DNA of 64,000 bases from Paracentrotus lividus (lineage: Eukaryota; Echinodermata; Echinoidea; Camarodonta; Echinidae), in the NCBI GenBank assembly GCA_940671915.1, contig CALNVZ010001831.1:9797-73796 (forward strand), written 5' to 3'. This document shows positions 1 to 11,493 of this stretch, piece after piece (positions within the stretch are counted from its first letter, which is position 1; each line of letters starts with the position of its first letter). The position numbers and the translations under genes are program-made. The notes under the pieces were generated by a model. That model searched no databases and had not been told where the DNA came from. It saw only the letters and a program-made list of their open reading frames with translations.

Positions 1-1530
1 GTATCAAATGGTCCAGTTAAGTATGTGGGTATGAATGGAAATAACTGGTATAAACTACCAGTTGGCTTTACTTGTTTTAACTGGTATCAAATGGTCCAGT
101 TCATTATGTGGTATGAATGGGAAATAACTGGTATAAAACTACCAGTTGACTTACTTGTTTTAACTGGTATCAAATGGTCCAGTTAATATTGGGTATGAAT
201 GGGAAATAACTGGTATAAACTACTGTTGACTTTACTTGTTTTAACTGGTATCAAATGGTCCAGTTAAGTATGTAGTATGAATGGGAATAACTTGGTATAT
301 ACCACCAGTTGACTTTACTTGTTTTAACTGGTATCAAATGGTCCAGTTCAGTATGTGGGTATAATGGGAAATAATTGGTATATACCACCAGTTGACTTTA
401 CTTGTTTTAACTGGTATCAAATGGTCCAGTTCAGTATGTGGGTATGAATGGAAATAACTGGTATAAACTACCAGTTGACTTTACTTGTTTAAACTGGTAT
501 CAAATGGTCAAGTTAAGTATTGTGGGTATGAATGGGAAAATAACTGGTATATACCACCAGTTGACTTTACTGTTTTAAACTGGTAATCAAATGTCCAGTT
601 AAGTATGTGGGTATGAATGGGAAATAACTGTATAAACTACCAGTTGGCTTTACTTGTTTTAACTGGTATCAAATGGTCCAGTTCATTATGTGGGTATGAA
701 TGGAAATAACTGGTATAACTACCAGTTGACTTTACTTGTTTTAACTGGTATCACAATGGTCCAGTTAAGTATGTGGGTATGAATGGAAATAACTGGTTAT
801 AAACACCTGTGACTTTCTTGTTTTAACTGGTATCAAATGGTCCAGTTAATATGTGGGTATGAATGGGAAATAACTGGGTATATACCACCAGTTGACTTTC
901 TTCGTTTTAACTGGTATCAAAATGGTCCAGTCAGTATGTGGGTATGAATGGGAAATAATTGTATATACCACCAGTTGACTTTACTTGTTAACTGGTATCA
1001 AATGGTCCAGTTCAGTACGTGGTATAATGGGAAATAACTGGTATAAACTACCAGTTGACTTTACTTGTTTTAACTGGTATCAAATGGTCCAGTTAAGTAT
1101 GTGGGTATGAATGGGAAATAACTGGTATAAACTACAGTTGACTTTACTTGTTTTAACTGGTATCAAATGGCCAGTTCATTATGTGGGTATGAATGGGAAA
1201 TAACTGGTATAAACTACCAGTTGACTTACTTGTTTTATCAAATGGTCCAGGTTCATTATGTGGGTTAATGAATGGGAAATAATGGTATAACTACCAGTGA
1301 CTTATTGTTTAACTGGTATCAAATGTCAGTTCAGTACGTGGGTATGAATGGGAAATAACTGGTATAAACTACCAGTTGACTTTACTTGTTTTAACTGGTG
1401 TGAAATGGTCCATGTAAGTATGTGGGTATGAATGGGAAATAACTGGTATTACACCAGTTGACTTTACTTGTTTTAACTGGTATCAAATGGTCCAATTCAG
1501 TATGTGGGTATGAATGGGAAAAAACTGTAT
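1..1530. repeat. Satellite of ~85-bp units, about 18 copies
   Basis: Direct head-to-tail units of about 83-88 bp run from the window edge to about 1530. Each unit carries TCAAATGGTCCAGTT, a stretch like GTATGTGGGTATGAATGGG, and TTGACTTTACTTGTTTTAAC. Within a unit, AACTGGT is followed about 15 bp later by ACCAGTT, and a second AACTGG by CCAGTT, so single strands could fold. Units differ mainly by one-base insertions and deletions, which may be real drift or long-read errors in a repeat. The array is cut by the window start, so its full length is unknown. No coding capacity seen. Confidence 0.95.
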
Positions 1531-1745
1531 AAACCCGTTCAATTAATGGGTTTTAATTGGGATCAACTGGAGTATTTCCAACATGACCAGTTTAACCAAT
1601 GGGTTTAACTGGTACCATTTGATTCCAGTTAAAACCCATAGGCCAACTGGCATTTCCACCAGTTTGACCAATGGGTTTTAACTGGTACCAATTAATTCCA
1701 GTTGACACAAGTTAAAAATCCTATGGGTTTTAACTGTTTTTCGAC
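1531..1745. repeat. Diverged edge of the ACTGG satellite
   Basis: The regular array gives way to looser units built on AACTGGTACCA, ATTCCAGTT and AACCAATGGGTTTTAACTGG. They keep the ACTGG/CCAGT alternation of the main satellite but with a different spacer. This is what the edge of a satellite array, or an older related subfamily, would look like. Confidence 0.7.
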
Positions 1746-2068
1746 CTGGGATAGGAAATACATATTCCTGTGTCACTCATGCATGACAATGTAATCCTCA
1801 ATTCCACAATTTCACTTAGCAAACCCCAACTCATCATAATTGATCAGTAATTCTGCATATCATCCTCAATTCCATAAGCTCGAAAATAACTTTCCTCATA
1901 CAAATTGGTAGGGCAATTCCTGCGCACCCTATTTCCATACCCTTTACAAAAGTGAACGCTGCTCATTCATGCATGACTTATTTTCAGACTTTTTGGTGTC
2001 ATATGAAAGTTGGGATAATGAGCTTTCCATACATGTAAATTTCATTACCTAAATCATATATTTTTTTA
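1746..2068. other. No feature seen
   Basis: Unique-looking AT-rich sequence between the satellite and a transposon end. No coding frame, tandem repeat or inverted repeat stands out. Confidence 0.5.
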
Positions 2069-2116
2069 TTTGGCAGCCATTTCAAAAGTGTATAGTTCTT
2101 TTTGGGACGCCCTGTA
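2069..2116 (-). mobile_element. Mariner/Tc1-type terminal inverted repeat, relic
   Basis: The stretch CATTTCAAAAGTGTATAGTT followed by a GGGACGCCCTGTA end is the reverse complement of a terminus that begins TACAG, has GTCCCA, and continues AACTATACACTTTTGAAATG. The same terminus occurs at 12371-12410. TA plus CAGnG plus a GTCCC block is typical of Tc1/mariner ends. No transposase is visible next to it, so it is a solo end or a heavily deleted copy. Confidence 0.55.
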
Positions 2117-3640
2117 GATTGATTCTACTTATTCAGGCCCGAAATTGCAGGGGAGGGGAGTAAAACAAAATATAAATTTAGACAATGACAATGTTTTTTT
2201 TTTTTTTTTGCTTCATTAATTAAATTCAACTTCAACTTTCAGTTCTAGTTGACTTGTGTCACTGTGAAACCAATCGAACAGAAGATGAAAGAGAAACCAC
2301 TACTAGAAATGTCTAGGTCTAACATTAGTTGTTTGCCACTTAACGTTACACTTATGCATGGTCAATTCATAATTGTGGATGTTTGCATCCATAATCATGA
2401 ATTAACCATGTTATTGTCCCAAGTAAAATGAATTCATTCAAGTTAGATCTACAAGCCAATAAAAAATGCAGTCAATCATCTCTCAGGCTCAGCTACCTTT
2501 GCTTGGGTATGCCAACGGCGTCAGCGCAGTTGGCATCGCAGAGGTACGGCGCAGCCTGTATGTCCCATACCGTATCTTTTCTGTCATGTTAACGGGGCGA
2601 ACCCATTTTGGAACTATTGAAAATGAGTTAAAAATCATATTTAATCACAAAATTACTGCAAATCAAATACATCAAAATGAAGCAAATAAAATCTTCTTTA
2701 AAAATTATCGTTTAGATTTTTATAAAAATAATCGTAATTACCTGAAATTTGATGTCGAAAATTTTCCCCCCATTGACTTTGTACACAAACTTAGCCGAGT
2801 TTGGAACTATTGAAAAGCTCCATGCTCAAACGCAAGCGACTTCCGGTGTCGTAACCAAGCTTGTATATATAGGGCCTTGCTTTAATTACCAAAAACGCCC
2901 TCTGTTGGTGGAATTGAATTTTTCTTATTTAAGAGCATAAAGCGCCCCCATTTGGCAACCTTGAACATTTTAAATGGACGAATGAACAGTGAATGAATCG
3001 TAAAACATTTGTAACAGTTTAAATTTTCAACCCATGATTTTAGAGAGTTCAAATGATTTAATTCAAAATTTGTGCATTTTCTATGTATTTCTTTATTTAA
3101 GTGCAAATAACGCGTCCATATGATGACCTTGAGAAATTTCAGTTGTACCAAGTTGTAGAGCTTGAGTTGCTCTATCGTCATGCCAAAAATATCGGTCAAT
3201 TAATAAAAAAAAATATGGAGGGGGGCACAATATGCCCCCCCCCCCCTGGGCCTATGAACCATCAAAATACCTTGGTCTTGATAGGGTTAAACTTAGGAGT
3301 GCCATTACGGGAATTTTTTATTATTTTCTTGTACACAGATTATCTATTATGAGGATTCTGACCTCATAAAATCGAGGAGCATAAAAGAGCAGAAATGCTG
3401 AGGAGAATAAATCGAGCAAAATTTTCGTTCTCGCTTCGCGCTCGCATCACTGCTTTTTCGAGGAACGCATAAAATGTCAAGTTTTCTAATCATTCGAATG
3501 CATCAAAATTTCCGCTCGCGCTTCATGCTCACTTTTATTGTTTTTCCTCTTACGAAAATTTACATTATGGGATACTAACCATCAAATTGACCTAAAATAT
3601 ACATGTATGGCGCCAATTCAATCTAAAATTTAGGGCGCCA
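2117..3640. other. Non-coding, weakly repetitive
   Basis: Several short open frames occur, but none has a recognisable domain, splice context or codon bias, so I call none. A stretch starting TTATTTAAGAGCATAAAGCG near 2927 is echoed in diverged form near 3097 (TTATTTAAGTGCAAATAACG), each followed by a CCTTGA block. GGAACTATTGAAAA occurs twice (about 2609 and 2801). A C-homopolymer run lies near 3235. Confidence 0.5.
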
Positions 3641-4395
3641 AATCGACCTTCCGTCTGTTGGGAGCCATAAGGGCGTTATTGCATCTTATAGATGTTCCGT
3701 TGAGAGCCATAAGGGCGCTATTACTGTACAAAGTCAATGGTATTAGCGCCCTTCTGGCTCCAAACGGAACATCCTTGATCTGCAATAGCGCCCTTCTGGC
3801 TCCAAGCCGATTATTAAGTTGACGCCAAATTTATCTTAAACTTAGGGAGGGGAGCAGAATTCTATATACATATAATAAATTCATCTTTCTTTCACATGTT
3901 AACTTACTGGGCAACACTCGTTGCTGGGCAACAAATTGGTCTTTAATATAGGCCAAATTGATCTTGAACTTCTGGTCTCTGGCTAGTCTATACATAGAGC
4001 AAAATTTTCGCACGCGCTTCGCGCTTGCATTATTTTTCCAAGGAGGTATTATATTGTGTTCCTGAGGAACGCATAAAATGTCCCGTTTTTAGATCATCCC
4101 GATACATCAAATTTTCGCGCGCCTATTTTTCTTTCTTGTAACCAGATTATGAGGATTATGACCAACAAAATATCAATATACATTGGTTCGATTACACATT
4201 AATTTTCACATGATTTTTGTATGGCTTGCTTTCAAATCGTTTTGATGGACAAATTCTAATTCCCGTTCATATATTATTCTGATGAGGAGCTAAACAAAAT
4301 TGAAACCCCTAATTGCTTAGAATTATTTGCTTTCTGATCTTAAAGTAACTTAGAGGGAAAAAATCCGATCGCGCTTCGCGCTCGTATTTAAAATC
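3405..4395. repeat. Dispersed CGCTTCGCGCTCG-containing repeat fragments
   Basis: Motifs such as CTCGCTTCGCGCTCGCAT (3432), GCTCGCGCTTCATGCTC (3512), CGCGCTTCGCGCTTGCAT (4012) and TCGCGCTTCGCGCTCGTAT (4370) recur. Two are followed by GAGGAACGCATAAAATGTC. They look like several fragments of one interspersed repeat. The core GCGCTTCGCGC is self-complementary. The family is not identified. Confidence 0.6.
3655..3806. repeat. Imperfect ~150-bp palindrome
   Basis: GAGCCATAAGGGCG occurs twice on the left half. Its reverse complement, in the form CGCCCTTCTGGCTCC, occurs twice on the right half, and GATGTTCCGTT is mirrored by AACGGAACATC. The centre is near 3725. The arms are about 65-70 bp with a short spacer. 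This is a foldback of MITE type or an inverted duplication. No target duplication could be fixed. Confidence 0.75.
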
Positions 4396-5545
4396 ATAAG
4401 TATTTTATTTTTTTATTTTTAGAAATTTTTTTGTTATAATAAATTCTTCTTTAAAATCATTCAACGTGAATTTAAGCCGTAGGCCTATATTTGCCTAGTG
4501 GAGGGGCGCCATTTTTTAAAAAGTACACAGGGGCACCAAAAGCACGTCGGGCCCCCCGGGGTGCGAAATCCTGGATACGCGCCTGCTAATGAACCAATGA
4601 TTAGCTCACGTTTCAGGAATGTTACCAAAACCTATAGTTTCCACCTTTTTCGTCACATAGAGACTCTCTTATGAAAAACATTTTTCACTTTCGTTTTTTT
4701 AATTATTCATGAATAAGCCTAGTTTGTTTTTCTAATTTAGTAAACCTTTAAAGTCGATTTTTTTTTTTTTTGCATATTTGGCTTGCCATAGTTCACTTTT
4801 CACAGGACCTCAAAAATGGAAAAAGTTATTAAATGCTGCGCTGAGCTGACCGAAAAACATTGAAGAAAAGTAAGGAAAGTGGGACAAGCGAAAAAAAAAA
4901 AAAAAAAAGAGTCACAAAGTATGAGTATAGTCTTGAAAATGGGGGAAAATCTTTAAAAAATCACAAATTTGACATAAAATCGTGAAAATAGGGGGGGGGG
5001 GGAAATTGCCAAATTTGGCTTGTGTCATAAAAACTAGAAATTAAAAAAAACAAAAAAACTTAGGGGTCCATTAGCCTAATTCCTCCCCTAGGGTTATGTG
5101 TTAAAATTGAAAAAAGCAAAAATCTTCAAAAATAACTTTTTATATAGAATATTCAAACTTATCTACAAGTAGGTAGTAATGTTATCTTTATCTCATCAAA
5201 TTATGAAGTGACATTCTTCGGCTCATTTTTATTAAATCAGCTGGAATGAGACTAGATCTATAGCAGATTAAGTGTGCCAACACGTACGTACGTTACGCGA
5301 CACGACTTCCGAATTCTGGTTCTTACACCATGAAATAAGTTCTCCATAAATTCAACTGGCACTCATTCCAGCTTTCAAATAGGACTCATCTGAAGCAGTA
5401 ATAAATTATCTTCTATAAAAGTATAAAAGAATTTCTTCCAATATCTATCATTGATTTTATATGAATATTTTTCAAAACATTCACATCATCGATACGCGCT
5501 TGGGGTATTTCCCCGGATTTGATTATGCTAATTAGTGTAATGCAG
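4396..5545. other. No feature seen
   Basis: AT-rich DNA with homopolymer runs (T near 4760, A near 4892, G near 4990). I see no coding frame, splice-flanked exon or clear repeat. Confidence 0.5.
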
Positions 5546-5552
5546 CCTATCT

Positions 5553-5985
5553 GGTTTATAAGATGGCTAAGTAATTTCCAGCTTGCTGAGGTCAGAGCGT
5601 ACCACGTGATCATTCGCGAAAAGTGTCTTATCCCTGCACGCCCGTGCAATTTTTGCGCACCCAAATTGTCTAATGCACGGTTTTGGCGCATGCGCAGTGC
5701 AGTGTCTCAAAAGTCGAGATTTCGATTAGTACCTAGCTTATGCTCAATGAGATCACGTACTAAAATGAGCGTCTCAAATGTCGAGATTTCGATTAGTACG
5801 ATCCATAGCTTATGCTCAATGAGGTCACGTAAAATGAGGTCACGTAAAGTGTCGCAACCCTCTCCATAATTTTATGCATCGTTTACGGCAGATATACACA
5901 CTTTGATATTAGATTTATTTCATTTTTCTCTTCATTCAAGGTATATTGACCTCGGCGTTCGAAATTACTTAGCCATCTTATAAAA
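5553..5985. repeat. Inverted repeat flanking a duplicated segment
   Basis: TTATAAGATGGCTAAGTAAT at about 5556 is matched by its reverse complement ATTACTTAGCCATCTTATAA at about 5964. These 20-22-bp ends enclose about 430 bp. Inside, a block with GTCGAGATTTCGATTAGTAC and GCTTATGCTCAATGAG is present twice in direct orientation (about 5713 and 5791). The layout fits a non-autonomous DNA element with short inverted ends. Target duplication not established. Confidence 0.6.
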
Positions 5986-6018
5986 GGAATAACGCATTTC
6001 CCGTCGTTGTTCAGCGAT

Positions 6019-6118
6019 TGCAGTGCACTCGAGGTTTCTTCTTCGCATGCACACATCCACACTCCCTCCGGCTCGTGTGGGAGTGCGCATGCTCAGAAGA
6101 AACCTCTGCGTGCACTGC
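6019..6118. repeat. Strong ~100-bp hairpin
   Basis: GCAGTGCACTCGAGGTTTCT on the left pairs with the stretch AGAAACCTCTGCGTGCACTG on the right, and TCGCATGCACAC with GTGCGCATGCTC. The arms are about 45 bp around a loop near 6070. It lies between two larger inverted-repeat structures, and no gene is attached to it. Confidence 0.75.
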
Positions 6119-6639
6119 ACACTCGCTAAACAACTCCGCGGAATGCATTATTCCTATAATACCGTATACCAACGAACGTAGAGGGCGTCAACAGCTTCGC
6201 CAGTTGCTCTAAGGAAGGCCAACTCCGCTCTATTTTTGTGACCAAGAAAAAAATAGAGCGGTCGTTTTCGATGTTTGTAGATTTGACAAAGGACAAGAAA
6301 TACAGATTTTTTAAAATTCATTTATGTATCAAAAAATATATCTTGAACTCAAAATATAAAATTTTTATTTTGTTGATACTTTAAAATATTTTTTAGGTAA
6401 AAAATGTCTAAAATTTAGAAACATTCTTTATTTTGTATATAACGAAAATAAAGTTATTGGCGAGGTTGACAACTTTCAAAGGAAATATTTCGCTGTGAAA
6501 CTGCAAGTTACACTTTATCGTCTGCTATGTTGGCTGTGAAGGGTTGGGATAAGGAGTAACGTTAAAACTGCAGGAATATGAAGGTCAGATTCTATTTTTT
6601 TTCCTTTTTACCGATAAATAGATAAGTGAAGGTTTTTGT

Positions 6640-7335
6640 CGAATGCTTAGATCTTACGTTATCGTTAGACCTAGATTTCTAGTAAAAACAGAGTAGAGTC
6701 AGTGACGGTACTGATCGACATTCCCGGTATAACAAGTTAGACGTTACGCAGCCGGCTAGCGCTACGCCGGGCGACAACTAACCTGACATAGACCCTAGCT
6801 AGGCCTAACAACACGGTCTGCCAAAAGTTTAAGATGTCAATGTCAATGGATTTAACGTTAGATCTTTTAACGTTAGATCTAACGTTAGATCTAGATCTAT
6901 ATCTACTTCTTATTAGATTTATTTATTTATTTGTTTCTGATGACTGGGGGCATCAATTTCCTTGGGAGTCGGGGCATCATCACCTCTTTCCCGGAAAAAC
7001 AAGTCGAGTCTTTAAAAAAAAAAAAAAAAAAAAAGTTAGGCCTTAATTAGTTAGGGTGCCTAGTTGGCGTCTCTTCTCGGGGGTTTAGTTGAAAAGCAGA
7101 ACCTAAATTTTAAAGCAGAACAACTTCGATCTCTAACGAAGTAAAATTCGACAGAGTCTCAGAGATCATTATCAACTTCAAGTTAAACTTAACGTTAATG
7201 TTACTGTTAGATCTAACTTAACTTCTTAAGTCTTACTTTATCATACATAGTCTTACTCATAGCGTTGCCGTTAGATCTAAAATTCTAACGACAACGTTAG
7301 ACCCTTAACTAAGTTAGGCCTAACGTTAGAATCTA
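6640..7335. repeat. Cluster of AACGTTAGATCT words
   Basis: The 12-mer AACGTTAGATCT or close variants occur many times, both in short tandem (6850-6900) and scattered to about 7335. An A-run sits at about 7014-7034. The words also reach into the reading frame at 8250. This looks like a degenerate short tandem repeat. Confidence 0.55.
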
Positions 7336-7499
7336 CTCTGTTTAAAACGACGAATATAAATCCAGGGTCTCTTGGCCTCATTTTATGATCTGACGAAGGA
7401 GGCTTCTTCTGGAGTTTCTTATAGTTCAAAGGCAGGTCATAGCCCGGCCCCGCTAGGCTAGGAAATTCAGCTCGATAGACCCAAGCGCAGGTGATCACG

Positions 7500-7800
7500 C
7501 TAGTGTCGCCGTGCGCCGTGGGCCTTAGGGCAAGGAGGGGGGCGGCCGGGGTATCTGCGGCAGCAGCTAAGCTGCTCGAGCCGTGATCAGATATAGGCCT
7601 ACATGCACTTCACCTGCCGCCGGGGGCTTGGCCGCAAGGGCTGTTGGCGCTGCGCTGGCTATGCAAGCTAGTAGCTGCGCGTCAGCGCAGCGCCATGCAC
7701 ACACGCTGTGTATCGGCTCCAGCTCAGGCGCGGCTCAGCAAAAAAATAAGAGCGGTGTGTGACCATCCCGACATGCTTGCGAGCGGCCCAAAATCGTCTT
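7500..7800. other. GC-rich, CpG-bearing block
   Basis: In otherwise AT-rich DNA this stretch is rich in GC and CpG, for example GCGTCAGCGCAGCGCC and CTGCCGCCGGGGGC, with several small palindromes. It lies about 450-750 bp upstream of the coiled-coil reading frame at 8250 and could be its promoter-proximal CpG-rich region. That is inference from composition and position only; no TATA or initiator was identified. Confidence 0.35.
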
Positions 7801-8249
7801 GTCAAAACACATGAATGTAGCCGCCCGGGTACAATCGCGATAACATAATCATTAACATGATAAGATTATAGATTTTAAAAAGTTAAATTTGCAGTTGTGC
7901 AATAGTTGATTTAATGTTAACCTATTAATTTCTAACAATAAATATTTTTAACATCTTAATCTTCTTAAAATGGTCAAATCTTTCATTTTGTTTTATGATC
8001 GCTAACTATCCATCGTAGTGTTGAATCGATGTGTGATTTCGTTGGCAGCCTACTTAAATTCGCATATCTCAGGTGCATGCGCGTATGCAGTTGGCCTTCC
8101 TTAGAGCAACTGGCGAAGCTGTTGACGCCCTCTACGTTCGTTGCCGTATACGTAGGGACCAGGCGACGCCCCCCAAAAAAGTAAGTCCAGGATAACCGGC
8201 CGGTACATGGCCTTCTGCAGTTTAGCCAAATTTGACACTATTCTTCAAG

Positions 8250-8660
8250 ATGGATTTCAACGTAACAAAGTTAGAGAGTCTAACTACTCGGCCTAGATCT
8301 AACGTTAGAGCATCCAAAGAGAGGAAAGAATCTACATCATCACAGGCATCAGCTGTTGTGAAAGATTTGATCTCAGACAAACAATTCCAGACGTTGATTG
8401 AGTGCCACATCCAAAAACGTCTAAAGGAATTACAGACTGAAGTTGAGAAAAAAGAGGCGAGAATTTTAGAGCTTGAAGTTCAAGATGAAAAGAGATCACG
8501 TCAGATGTCTCGATTAGAAGCCTCTATCATCGAAAAAGACGCTACCATCAACAACATGTTGCTCCAAGCAAAGAAACGGGAGAGTGAAGTGATAAATATT
8601 GTGAAATCTCTTAAAGCTCCCATGTCTTCTGGTATTGATGAATTGAAAAAGGTAGAGTAA
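8250..8660 (+). CDS. Coiled-coil protein or first coding exon, unrecognised
   Basis: A 136-residue frame begins at an ATG in good context (CAAGATGG). After a basic, serine-rich N-terminus (residues 1-35), residues about 40-110 form a charged heptad-like helix, a likely coiled coil. There is no signal peptide or membrane segment. Near the end, AAAAAG is followed by GTAGAGTAAA, which reads as a splice donor, so this may be a first exon ending at 8651 and not a complete gene. The style (VVKDLISDKQF followed by a coiled coil) also resembles the N-terminus of LINE ORF1 proteins, so a transposon origin is possible. Function unknown. Confidence 0.45.
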   Translation: MDFNVTKLESLTTRPRSNVRASKERKESTSSQASAVVKDLISDKQFQTLIECHIQKRLKELQTEVEKKEARILELEVQDEKRSRQMSRLEASIIEKDATINNMLLQAKKRESEVINIVKSLKAPMSSGIDELKKVE

Positions 8661-9190
8661 AGTGCCCAAAATTCGACCACTTAAGCTTTTTGCAGCTCTA
8701 GTTTGAAAATGAAAAATATATCATCTTTCATTTTCAACAGATATTAGAAACATATTATAAATTAAATAATTAAAAATTTTTTTTTTTTAATCACGAACTA
8801 TTTGACAGTAAAATCAGAAGTTTTAACACCTACCTTCTTGCCGAGATTAGACCGCCGTTGCATAAATTCGACCAGACGTGAAAAGTCAGCACACATCGCG
8901 CGCCGCTGAAACGGGAAAGAAAGTAGTATTGGTGTAGAATCTACCCCCACACCTTTGAAAGTGCCATTTTTGAATTCCTCCCATTTGCATTCAGAGCTTT
9001 TCAGACATAGATCTAGATCTATATAACACTCCAGGGTCTAACTCTAAGGTTATTAAAATAATTTTGCGCAAGCATCATTAGTCATAATTTTCACAATAGA
9101 GTATTTCTAGATATTTTATCTCAAAATTGTATTATTTGCCAAAATGACTTCTGAAAACACTCAAAATTATTCAGGAAATAGAAAGAAAAA
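8661..9190. other. No feature seen
   Basis: AT-rich DNA after the coiled-coil frame. I see no exon, repeat or RNA gene. A short T-run lies near 8777. Confidence 0.5.
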
Positions 9191-9191
9191 C

Positions 9192-9526
9192 TAAGGTGGT
9201 ATCTCACTTCGCAGAGACATCTCCGCGACGGATAAAAAGTATCATAGACGTCTCCGATACTTTATTCAATCGCAGAGACGTCTCTGAGGTCTACGTCTCT
9301 GCGACAATTTTCAAAAACTGTCTCAAAGCAGTTTCAAAGAACCTTCTTAAAGTAGTTTCCGTGACTATGAAACGTCGTGGGGACTAAGGAGACGAGTCGG
9401 TCAAAGACGTCTCTGCGACAAGTTTCAAAACCGTCCCCAAGTAGTTTCAAAACTGTCTCAAAGTAGTCCCAAATCCGTCTAAAAAAAGTTTCAAAGTATT
9501 TTCTGTGAAGTGAGATACCACCCTAA
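9192..9526. mobile_element. MITE with TGGTATCTCACTTC inverted ends
   Basis: The left end reads TAAGGTGGTATCTCACTTCG and the right end is its near-perfect inverse, GAAGTGAGATACCACCCTAA. The 335-bp interior has no coding sequence and is made of GTCTCTGCGAC and AGTTTCAAAACTGTC variants in near-tandem order. A diverged partial relative lies at about 40073-40130. The size, ends and lack of coding define a MITE. The parent family is not assigned. Confidence 0.8.
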
Positions 9527-10490
9527 CTGTTAACAAATTGATTTTAAGAGATAAATTTAAAACATAAAAAATGCGTCCTCTAGCTGGCACCAGACTAGTA
9601 TGTGTTGTGAATCTAATTATGATAAAAATGATCATGTCAGGTGTTATATGTAATATAACAAAACAATAACAGTAAAGTAATTTTTTGGCAGCAATTATAG
9701 TATTATACAATCAAATTTAATTATAAAGTGTATCTAGTTTTAAATTTATTATCACTACCAAGGTGTTACTGTATATCTGCCAGGTTGTACTTTCTCTCTA
9801 GAAATCTGCCATAATTCTCACTTATTGTCTGCATGCTAAATTCACAATAATTGACTGTTTATCATTATTATTAGTTATACTGTTTTACTAAAGAATTATG
9901 ATAAATGAATATCTTCCTTTCTAAATTATATCTTATTTCCAAACAATCTCTTACTTCAAAAGCTATGACACTTTTGATCCTGACAGGTGCATGATTTTTA
10001 GATTTAGGTGGTGTCACACAAAAGGGTGCCAGTTCAAAACGCATGGCCTAATAGCATAATCTATGGTGGCTATATTCCTTCAGTTTCAAATTATGTATTA
10101 AAAAATCACTGAACCATGACGAAGCCCCAAACTTTCTTCTCATTTGCATGATTTTCTTGTATCTTGTGCCCACTGAGGCGTGAAACATCTGGATTTTTGT
10201 GAAAATAAAATCAAAGATACTCCCCAAAAAGAATTGTTATATTCAATCAAAGTAAGAATTTGAATTTTAGTCCAAACAAATGTATGTTAGAAAAGTGCTT
10301 TTCCAGTCTCATGTGCTCACTGAAGCATGAATTTGTAAATAAATGCCATAGGATCATTGACACGTGCCCAAAGAATATAAATACAACCCAAAAAATGTTA
10401 TTGAGATGCTTTCTAGTGCATAAAATTACTGCAGTGCAGATTTTCCCTAAAATTCGCTCCCATTGTGGCTAATTGAATTCCCTACATGGA
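9527..10490. other. No feature seen
   Basis: AT-rich non-coding DNA between two MITEs. Short open frames occur, but none has domains or splice support. Confidence 0.5.
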
Positions 10491-10494
10491 TATA

Positions 10495-10940
10495 CAGTCT
10501 GTGTAAAAAAAAATGGTACAGTCGAAAAAAAATTATTTAGGTGTGAAATATTTTCAAATAATGTGTGTATGTGGTACCAAAATAAAGCCAAAAGATTTTC
10601 CCTGCTGATACGCTTTGTTCTGTATAATTTGCTTTCGTAAAACAAAAGTTATGCTAAATTTTGTGCGACGAGGAACAACTCGAAATTGAGCATTTAATTG
10701 CCATTATGCGAAACCTATACACAAAGGCATGGGACGGCGTGCGAAAAATGGATTTTTTTTCTTGATTGTAGAAAACTAGTCATATCTCAAAAACTAAAAC
10801 ACCAAATTTGATGGAAAAAATTGCAGAAGAAAGTCTGATTTTCCTGCTTTACAAAAATATCAAACAATACCAGGTTGTGATTAATCTTCATACTATAAAA
10901 AAATGTTTTCCACTTGTACCATTTTATTTGACACAGACTG
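10495..10940. mobile_element. 446-bp Tc1/mariner-type MITE, TA duplication
   Basis: The left end CAGTCTGTGT, with ATGGTACA shortly after, is mirrored by TGTACCAT and ACACAGACTG on the right. TA dinucleotides flank both ends (10493-10494 and 10941-10942), the target duplication of Tc1/mariner elements. There is no transposase frame, so it is non-autonomous. Confidence 0.85.
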
Positions 10941-11039
10941 TATAATTAGATTTTTTAAATTCCTCCTGGTTCAAAAATTATTGATATCTGAAATAGGGGG
11001 AACTTTCTTTTTGTGTTGTGTTTAGAAAAAATATGACTA

Positions 11040-11440
11040 ACAGAAAGGCAGACAGAGAAAGACAAAGATATAACTATAAGGAGATGAAGAGAGAGAAATT
11101 CAAAAGCAGAAAATAAGATGGGGGAAAGAGAGCATTGACAATTTAGGCTGTTGATTCCCTCTGAATCTAATATCCATCTTTACTGGATGACATCATCACC
11201 ATATTGAAGCAGCAGGATGTGAATGGTGATGCTTAGATGGAGAGAGAAGAGAGAGAGAGGGGGGGGGAGAAAGAGGGAGGGGAGGAGAGAGAGAGAGAGA
11301 GGTGGAGAGGGGGGGGGGGGTGACAAGAAGAAAGATAGCAAGAGACATTAAGAAACGGTGAAAACAAAGAGAGATCCAGAAAGAGACAAAAACCAGAGAG
11401 AGAGAAAGAGAGGCAGAGATAAAGAGGAGAGGGACAGTTT
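11040..11440. repeat. Purine-rich GA low-complexity tract
   Basis: One strand is dominated by GAGAGA, GGGGGAGAAAG and similar words, with a G-run near 11311-11320. The tract is interrupted at 11150-11235 by non-repetitive sequence related to the exon at 11494. Confidence 0.8.
11190..11234 (+). pseudogene. Decayed partial copy of the 11494 exon
   Basis: CTGGATGACATCATCACCAT and the following AAGCAGCAGGATGTG match the exon at 11494-11600 (CTGGATGACATTGCCACCAT, AAACAAGATGATGTG). The frame ends in a stop shortly after GGTGATGCT. There is no acceptor immediately upstream. It looks like a short internal duplication of an exon that has lost function. Confidence 0.55.
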
Positions 11441-11493
11441 TTATAGTTTATTGATATGTCATTGATTATGTTCTCTGATTCTAATCTTCACAG

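Larger units (their letters stand above)
6165..8150. repeat. ~60-bp inverted repeats bounding ~2.0 kb
   Basis: The block CAACGAACGTAGAGGGCGTC to GGAAGGCCAACT at about 6170-6225 recurs as its reverse complement at about 8092-8147, with GTATAC at both outer edges. The arms look almost identical. The interior holds a T/A-rich half, a cluster of AACGTTAGATCT words and a GC-rich block. This may be a DNA transposon with terminal inverted repeats, or an inverted duplication. No transposase was recognised inside. Confidence 0.65.
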
